DNA of 64,000 nt from NCBI GenBank assembly GCA_903877645.1, contig CAIRES010000035.1:124001-188000 (forward strand), in the 5' to 3' direction. Below the pieces are notes generated by a model, which ran no database searches, was not told where the DNA came from, and worked only from the letters and a program-made list of their open reading frames with translations. A program made the position numbers and the translations under genes. The DNA is from an uncultured Bacteroidota bacterium (GTDB lineage Bacteria; Bacteroidota; Bacteroidia; Chitinophagales; Chitinophagaceae). Below are positions 58,887 through 64,000 of the stretch, in pieces (position 1 is the first letter of the stretch; every line of letters begins with the position of its first letter).

Positions 58887-60917
58887 ATGGATTTTAACAT
58901 ACAACGGCCATACCAACCCGCAGGCGATCAGCCCGAAGCTATACGGCTGCTGTCTGAAGGAATTGAACAGGGCGAGAAGTTTCAGACGCTGCTGGGGGTA
59001 ACCGGATCGGGCAAAACATTTACGGTAGCCAATGTGATACAAAGTGTGCAGAAGCCCACACTGGTACTCACCCACAATAAAACATTGGTAGCACAACTAT
59101 ATGGGGAGTTTCGCCAGTTCTTCCCTGAGAACGCGGTGGAGTATTTCGTTTCTTACTACGACTACTACCAGCCCGAGGCATACATGCCCGTCTCAAATAC
59201 CTACATAGAAAAAGACCTTTCCATAAACGAAGAATTAGAAAAGCTGCGCCTCCGCGCTACCAGTAGCCTGCTCAGTGGCCGCAGGGATATTATTGTGGTG
59301 GCATCAGTGTCCTGTATCTATGGTATCGGTAACCCGACTGAATATGCCAACAGCATCATCAGGTTCAAAAAAGGAGACAATATAGGCCGCAATCATTTTC
59401 TGCACCAGCTCGTCAATTCATTATACAACCGCAGCCAGGGTGAGTTTACACGGGGTACTTTCCGGGTAAATGGAGACACTGTCGACATCAACCTGCCATA
59501 CGTTGACTATGGTTACCGCATTACTTTCTTTGGCGACGAGGTGGAAGAAGTCGAGAGCTTCGAACCCGAGACCGGCAAGCGCATTGGAGTAATGGAAAAC
59601 GCCGCCATCTTCCCTGCAAACCTCTACATAGCCCCACGCGACCAGATGACACAGATCATCTACGAGATACAGGATGAAATGAATGCGCAGGTAGATTATT
59701 TCAAAAGCATCGGCAAACATATAGAGGCGCAACGCATTAAAGAACGGGTGAACTATGATCTCGAAATGATACAGGAACTGGGCTATTGCAGCGGCATTGA
59801 AAACTATTCCCGCTTCCTCGACCGGCGCAAGCCGGGCGCCCGCCCATTCTGCCTGCTCGATTATTTTCCCGATGATTTCCTTATGGTCATTGACGAAAGC
59901 CATGTCACCATTCCGCAGATCAGTGGCATGTATGGCGGCGACCGCTCCCGCAAAATGACCCTCGTTGATTTTGGTTTCAGGCTGCCATCAGCGTTAGATA
60001 ACAGGCCGTTGAATTTCTATGAATTTGAGTCCAAGCTGTCGCAGGCATTGTTTGTAAGTGCCACCCCCGGCAATTACGAACTCGAGCATTGCGAAGGGGT
60101 AGTCGTAGAGCAGATCGTCCGTCCTACAGGCCTTTTGGAGCCACCTATAGAAGTACGACCCAGCATCAACCAGATAGATGATCTGCTCGACGAGATAGAC
60201 AAACGCGTAAAGATGGGCGACCGTGTGCTCGTCACCACACTCACCAAGCGCATGGCTGAGGAACTGGATAAATACCTGAAGCGCATCAACGTAAGTTCTA
60301 AATACATACACTCCGAGGTGGATACACTGGAACGTGTAGAGATACTCCGTGACCTCCGCCTCGGCAACATCAATGTGCTGGTAGGTGTCAACCTTTTGCG
60401 CGAAGGCCTTGACCTGCCCGAAGTCTCGCTCATGGCTATACTGGATGCCGATAAAGAAGGCTTCCTGCGCAATGAACGTTCCCTCACACAGATGGCTGGA
60501 CGTGCCGCCCGTAATGCCGATGGCCTCGTGATCTTTTATGCCGACAAGATAACCGACAGTATGCGTCGTACTATTGACGAAACAGACCGTAGGCGCGAGA
60601 AGCAGATAAAGTATAACATAGACCACGGGATCACCCCAAAGACTATCAAGAAGTCGGTGCAGGAGATAATGCTGCAAGGCTCTGTACTGGACATTAAGGG
60701 CTTTGACAGCGATAAGGAATATGCCACCGGCGATTACCAGTTACCCATAGCTGCCGAAGCTGATGTGGAGTACCGTTCTATAGCCCAGCTCGATAAGATC
60801 ATTAATCAAACAAAAAAGGCCATGGAAAAGGCCGCCAAAGACCTCGATTTCATGGAAGCTGCCCGTCTCAGGGACGAACTCTTCCGGTTTCAGAAAGAGA
60901 AGGCGGAGATGAAATAG
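58887..60917 (+). CDS. uvrB: Excinuclease ABC subunit B
   Basis: Damage-verifying helicase of nucleotide excision repair, cytosolic partner of UvrA and UvrC. The 676 residues are standard. Walker A is GVTGSGKT (about 38-45), the beta-hairpin region contains YFVSYYDYYQPEAYMP, the DEAD-like box is VIDESHVT, and the helicase motifs include SATPGNYELE and QMAGRAARN; the C-terminal UVR motif (AMEKAAKDLDFMEAARLRDE) binds UvrC. The protein start MDFNIQRPYQPAGDQPEAI is family-typical. A near -7 match with one extra base (TACTTTTTG, 58852-58860) lies 26 nt before the ATG. Confidence 0.98.
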   Translation: MDFNIQRPYQPAGDQPEAIRLLSEGIEQGEKFQTLLGVTGSGKTFTVANVIQSVQKPTLVLTHNKTLVAQLYGEFRQFFPENAVEYFVSYYDYYQPEAYMPVSNTYIEKDLSINEELEKLRLRATSSLLSGRRDIIVVASVSCIYGIGNPTEYANSIIRFKKGDNIGRNHFLHQLVNSLYNRSQGEFTRGTFRVNGDTVDINLPYVDYGYRITFFGDEVEEVESFEPETGKRIGVMENAAIFPANLYIAPRDQMTQIIYEIQDEMNAQVDYFKSIGKHIEAQRIKERVNYDLEMIQELGYCSGIENYSRFLDRRKPGARPFCLLDYFPDDFLMVIDESHVTIPQISGMYGGDRSRKMTLVDFGFRLPSALDNRPLNFYEFESKLSQALFVSATPGNYELEHCEGVVVEQIVRPTGLLEPPIEVRPSINQIDDLLDEIDKRVKMGDRVLVTTLTKRMAEELDKYLKRINVSSKYIHSEVDTLERVEILRDLRLGNINVLVGVNLLREGLDLPEVSLMAILDADKEGFLRNERSLTQMAGRAARNADGLVIFYADKITDSMRRTIDETDRRREKQIKYNIDHGITPKTIKKSVQEIMLQGSVLDIKGFDSDKEYATGDYQLPIAAEADVEYRSIAQLDKIINQTKKAMEKAAKDLDFMEAARLRDELFRFQKEKAEMK

Positions 60918-60948
60918 GTACGTGAGTAGAAAATGTTTGGATACGACC

Positions 60949-61425
60949 TTATTTTTTCTTTTTTACATTTTGTACTTGCTGCAGCATTTCAATATCTACT
61001 TTATCCTTCCCTCTTCCTGTGCCCATTTTGGTTAGCACCAGGTGATGAAGATTAATGAACGGGATGGATATGCCGTCATACTCAAAGATATCTTTTTCCT
61101 TATCAGCTTCTTCGTAGGTAACGCCGGAAACTTTCGTCAGAAAGTCTGTTTTGTAAGGTTCATCACCAATACTGAATACAACAGCTTGAGTAAAATCCAG
61201 GTGTGCGATCTGGTCAAGTGATTCAGGATCGAAATCATATTTCTTTAACAGGGAAAGAATTTTATTTTTATTTTCTTCACTTGATTGTAGCCAAACATCG
61301 AGGTCACCCGTTGTACGATTATATCCATGAAAATTCACTGCATAACCCCCAATAAGAATGAACTGAATGCCACCTGCAAGCATGTCTGCAACCAGCATTT
61401 GATGTTCTTCAAGAAAAATATTCAT
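60949..61425 (-). CDS. AbiEii-like nucleotidyltransferase
   Basis: Protein of 158 residues of the nucleotidyltransferase superfamily related to AbiEii/MNT-type toxins. The NTase core is visible: G26-G27 in FILIGGYAVNFHGYNR and the metal-binding D41 and D43 in TTGDLDVW. A possible third acidic strand follows (KTDFLTKVSG). The C-terminus is a short helix with Lys-rich end. Its ATG overlaps the stop of a small upstream partner by 4 nt. Such pairs in Bacteroidota are usually regarded as toxin-antitoxin-like or abortive-infection-like, but which member is toxic is not known here. Confidence 0.8.
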   Translation of the reverse strand: MNIFLEEHQMLVADMLAGGIQFILIGGYAVNFHGYNRTTGDLDVWLQSSEENKNKILSLLKKYDFDPESLDQIAHLDFTQAVVFSIGDEPYKTDFLTKVSGVTYEEADKEKDIFEYDGISIPFINLHHLVLTKMGTGRGKDKVDIEMLQQVQNVKKKK

Positions 61426-61688
61426 GATCCGTTGTTAATGATCGTTATCTTTTTTGAAAAATGTGTGTGTCTGGCATCCTCTTCGGTGATCTTGAATGAT
61501 ATTTTTACCATTTCATATAAATGCCCCAATCGCTGAAAGGGAGTGATTGATGCCCAATATTCAATCATTTCATCTTCCTGTTCCTTGAAAGAATTAAAAA
61601 TGCGCACCTTCTTACCGGAAAATGAACCGTTGGCTGATTTTGGCTTGTTTAACGCCCTGTTATGTGCATTTGGCTTACCGTAGTTCAT
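61422..61688 (-). CDS. Small partner protein of the nucleotidyltransferase pair
   Basis: Protein of 88 residues, MNYGKPNAHNRALNKPKS..., with a basic N-terminus and a helical C-terminal half containing FKEQEDEMIEYWASITPFQRLGHLYEMV. The E-x-x-YW-x-S-x-(S/T)P-x-x-RL pattern recurs in small proteins encoded before DUF1814/DUF6036-type nucleotidyltransferases. The ATGA overlap with the next gene marks it as its obligatory partner, probably antitoxin or cofactor. It is inserted between uvrB and prfA on the opposite strand. Confidence 0.7.
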   Translation of the reverse strand: MNYGKPNAHNRALNKPKSANGSFSGKKVRIFNSFKEQEDEMIEYWASITPFQRLGHLYEMVKISFKITEEDARHTHFSKKITIINNGS

Positions 61689-61769
61689 AAGATAAAGTTA
61701 CATAGTTCTCTGCGAATTTGAATAAACACTTTATACCCGTAACTTCGCACACCTTTAGGGGCCACCTAT

Positions 61770-61777
61770 TATTTTTG
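61770..61777 (+). promoter_or_regulatory. Candidate -7 element for prfA
   Basis: TATTTTTG matches TAnnTTTG and lies 23 nt before the prfA ATG. No confident -33 box. Confidence 0.4.
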
Positions 61778-61800
61778 TATTAATATCTTTTGAATAAGAA

Positions 61801-62886
61801 ATGAGTTCTATTGTAGAAAAGTTGGAAGCCATTAGTGCCAGGTTCAATGACCTGGGCGTTGCGCTCACCAACCCCGAGGTAGTGAGTGACAATAAGCGGT
61901 TCTCGCAGATAAGCAAGGAATACCGCAAACTCGACAAAATAGTAGGTGTTTATAAAACCTACCGGACCTGCATTGACAGCCTCGACTTCGCACGGGAGGT
62001 ATTGGAGACAGAAAGCGATGAAGAACTCCGCTCTCTGGCTAAAGAAGACCTGGAAACGCTGGAAGCTCAAAAGACCCAACTGGAGGAAGAAATGAGGAAC
62101 CTCCTCATACCCAAAGACCCACAGGACGAAAAGAATGCCATCATAGAGATTCGCGCCGGGACAGGTGGCGATGAGGCCAGCATTTTTGCCGGCGATCTGC
62201 TCCGGATGTATATGAGGTATTGCGAGCGTAGGGGGTGGAAAGTTTCTATGGTGTCCGAGACCGAAGGTACTGTGGGCGGCTATAAGGAAGCGCAGTTGGA
62301 GGTGATAGGTGAGGATGTATACGGGATACTCAAATTTGAGAGTGGGGTACACCGTGTGCAGCGCGTACCTGCCACCGAGGCCAGCGGAAGGGTGCATACA
62401 TCTGCCGCCACAGTGGCAGTAATGCCGGAAGCCGAAGAGATCGACTTTGAGCTGAAAGATAGCGATGTGAAGATGGAAACTGCCCGCAGCGGTGGTGCTG
62501 GTGGCCAGAATGTGAACAAAGTAGAAACAAAGGTAATACTAACCCACGTACCTACGGGTACTGTGATCATGTGCCAAACCGAGCGCTCCCAGCTGGGCAA
62601 CCGCGAAAAGGCGATGGGTATGATGCGTACTCGCCTCTACGAGGAGCAGGTGCGAAAGCAGGAGGACGAAATAAGCCGCCGTAGAAAGAGCCTCGTGAGC
62701 ACCGGCGACCGATCGGCCAAGATCAGGACATACAACTATCCGCAGGGCAGGGTTACCGATCACCGCATCAATATGACCATATACAGCCTCGATGATTTTA
62801 TGAATGGAAACATACAGGAAATGGTCGAAGCGCTCCAGTTTGCAGAGAATGCTGAAAAAATGCAGGCCGGCGAAACAGTAATATAA
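61801..62886 (+). CDS. prfA: Peptide chain release factor 1
   Basis: RF1 terminates translation at UAA and UAG. At 361 residues it has standard length. The stop-codon recognition loop reads [15 protein letters not shown], containing the PAT tripeptide that marks RF1 (RF2 has SPF). The catalytic GGQ is in [15 protein letters not shown] (about residue 232). The C-terminal part ([36 protein letters not shown]) is typical. The ATG at 61801 follows a -7 element. No hemK/prmC gene adjoins it in the window. Confidence 0.97.
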   Translation: MSSIVEKLEAISARFNDLGVALTNPEVVSDNKRFSQISKEYRKLDKIVGVYKTYRTCIDSLDFAREVLETESDEELRSLAKEDLETLEAQKTQLEEEMRNLLIPKDPQDEKNAIIEIRAGTGGDEASIFAGDLLRMYMRYCERRGWKVSMVSETEGTVGGYKEAQLEVIGEDVYGILKFESGVHRVQRVPATEASGRVHTSAATVAVMPEAEEIDFELKDSDVKMETARSGGAGGQNVNKVETKVILTHVPTGTVIMCQTERSQLGNREKAMGMMRTRLYEEQVRKQEDEISRRRKSLVSTGDRSAKIRTYNYPQGRVTDHRINMTIYSLDDFMNGNIQEMVEALQFAENAEKMQAGETVI

Positions 62887-62952
62887 TTGTGTTATCATAG
62901 CTATTTGTATTAATTTTCATAAGTTTAAGCTTTTAAACATCCCATTTACCAA

Positions 62953-63921
62953 ATGTCTGATTCCGGTTTAAATCTCACCGACGTCGTTCAAAGCGTTCGG
63001 AAACATAAAAGCCTCATAATAGGGATCACCTTTGCAGCCACTGTTGCGGGTGTGATATTTTATTATGCAGGGCCTAAAAAGTATGAAGCAAAGACGGAAT
63101 TTATCTTAAGGAATCCATTGTATGGCGACCGCAATAACCTGTATAACAATGAAACTAAATTCCTTGATTATTTTGCAAGCGAAGATGATGTAGACAGGTT
63201 GATGCTGATGGCCGGTTCAGACCTTGTGCAAAGCCAGGTGATAAAAAACACACACCTTGCCGAAGCCTATGGTATAGACGCTTCCAACCGCAAGGGAGAA
63301 CACCAGCTTGCTAAAAAGTTTGAGAAGAATTTCAATATCACCCGTACCGAATACAAAGACCTTCTGCTTTCTTATGACGATACCGACCCTGAGCGCGCGG
63401 CAACTGTGGCCAATGAGTGTGTGAAGGTATTGGAAAGTACATTTGGTAATTATTACAGAGACATGAGGAAGGGCATGTACATGTCTATTGTGGATAACAT
63501 ACACAGGGAAGACAGCACTATTGATGCCCTTACCGATTCGCTGTCGGCACTACGGGAGCAATATGGTATCTACGACATCATCAGCCCGGCCAGGAACAAC
63601 ATTATGCTCAGCCCTATGAAGGATAATGGCCATAAAAATTATGGCAAAGGCATAGAGCTGGTCCAGAATATAGAATCATTAAAAGACCAAATAGTAAGTG
63701 ACAGGGCAAGGCAAACCACTTTAGTGAACCAATATAAAACGGGGCTCGGTGGTGAACTTCTGCCAATGCTGAAAGTAGTAACAGAAGCTAAGCCGGCTGT
63801 GAGCCCGAAAGGTATTGGTGGGTTGTATACATTGTTGGTTAGTGCATTGCTTGGTTTCTTTTTCAGTACCATGCTGGTGTCGTTTACTGATCGATATGTT
63901 ACTAACCCTGAACGGAAATAA
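62953..63921 (+). CDS. Wzz/GumC-type polysaccharide chain-length or export protein
   Basis: Inner-membrane protein of 322 residues with the Wzz layout: short cytoplasmic N-terminus (LNLTDVVQSVRKHKSL), first membrane helix (about 20-40, IIGITFAATVAGVIFYYAG), a periplasmic domain with coiled-coil propensity (about 45-285), and a second membrane helix near the C-terminus (about 289-312, LYTLLVSALLGFFFSTMLV). There is no cytoplasmic kinase domain. The Pro-x-x-Gly-like pattern just before the second helix (AVSPKGIGGLY) fits the family. It probably opens a polysaccharide cluster beyond the window; the ATG at 63997 may start the next gene. Confidence 0.85.
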   Translation: MSDSGLNLTDVVQSVRKHKSLIIGITFAATVAGVIFYYAGPKKYEAKTEFILRNPLYGDRNNLYNNETKFLDYFASEDDVDRLMLMAGSDLVQSQVIKNTHLAEAYGIDASNRKGEHQLAKKFEKNFNITRTEYKDLLLSYDDTDPERAATVANECVKVLESTFGNYYRDMRKGMYMSIVDNIHREDSTIDALTDSLSALREQYGIYDIISPARNNIMLSPMKDNGHKNYGKGIELVQNIESLKDQIVSDRARQTTLVNQYKTGLGGELLPMLKVVTEAKPAVSPKGIGGLYTLLVSALLGFFFSTMLVSFTDRYVTNPERK

Positions 63922-64000
63922 ACTGTGCAATTGATAAATGCGGGCAGGCCGAAACTAGTTTGATCAGGCAGCTACCCGAAGTTTAATTCATATAAAATGA

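Noticed and set aside
59994-60677. 227-codon minus-strand frame over uvrB
   Set aside because: Shadow of the conserved helicase region of uvrB.
61801-62886. Considered release factor 2 instead of release factor 1
   Set aside because: The recognition loop has PAT rather than SPF, there is no programmed frameshift near the start, and the length fits RF1.

Overview
The window looks like chromosomal DNA of a member of the Bacteroidota, most likely the Chitinophagaceae/Chitinophagales. I infer this from many secreted proteins with type IX secretion (T9SS) C-terminal sorting domains, two proteins ending in the gliding-motility-associated CHU_C domain, Bacteroidota-typical families (DUF4294, DUF6089-like, PorV/PorQ-like), and repeated matches to the Bacteroidota -7 promoter element TAnnTTTG in front of genes without clear Shine-Dalgarno sites. 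Base composition is moderate, with no prophage, plasmid or CRISPR signature.

Layout. 1-4454: pepA-pdxA (minus) divergent from rsmA and a D-2-hydroxyacid dehydrogenase. 4676-13724: a three-gene export/uptake unit (TonB-dependent receptor, 1346-residue secreted protein, PorV-like barrel). 13751-20206: greA and a HIT protein, then an antibiotic-monooxygenase-like/SAM-adenosyltransferase pair, a beta-helix lipoprotein, an ACMSD-type decarboxylase, a Cys/Met PLP enzyme and DinB. 20256-23589: a complete bacterial NHEJ cassette (Ku, LigD phosphoesterase, LigD ligase-polymerase) whose last two reading frames meet on an in-frame A AAA AAG heptamer. 23659-33066: dnaK, lipoprotein, RDD protein, two T9SS repeat proteins and superoxide dismutase. 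33132-42712: outer-membrane protein, seven-haem cytochrome, a higBA toxin-antitoxin islet bounded by an 80-bp duplication of the 3' end of tyrS, tyrS, a DUF6089-like protein, two tandem copies of a probable small RNA, DUF4294, rplT-rpmI, a pRiA4b-type protein and miaA. 42757-58717: a palindromic MITE-like element, two giant paralogous CHU_C adhesins, a TMTC-like membrane TPR glycosyltransferase and an Ig-repeat T9SS protein. 58887-63921: uvrB, an AbiEii-like nucleotidyltransferase pair, prfA and a Wzz-type polysaccharide protein; the next gene may start at the ATG at 63997, right at the edge.

How it fits together. About a third of the DNA encodes T9SS cargo or surface proteins. The two adhesins (2173 and 1452 residues) share an N-terminal domain, Cys-containing repeats, PKD domains and the CHU_C anchor. 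In the larger, roughly 1040 residues of NHL repeats interrupt the conserved N-terminal domain. Every Cys repeat carries two matches to the Bacteroidota O-glycosylation sequon D-(S/T)-(A/I/L/V/M/T), and a candidate O-mannosyltransferase-like gene lies immediately downstream.

Most noteworthy points: possible frameshift fusion of LigD; the TA islet with long target duplication at tyrS; the duplicated putative sRNA; the NHL array nested in an adhesin; a frame break between an exported protein and an N-terminally truncated Ig-repeat protein near 28469. No searches were run; family assignments rest on recognised motifs and overall resemblance.
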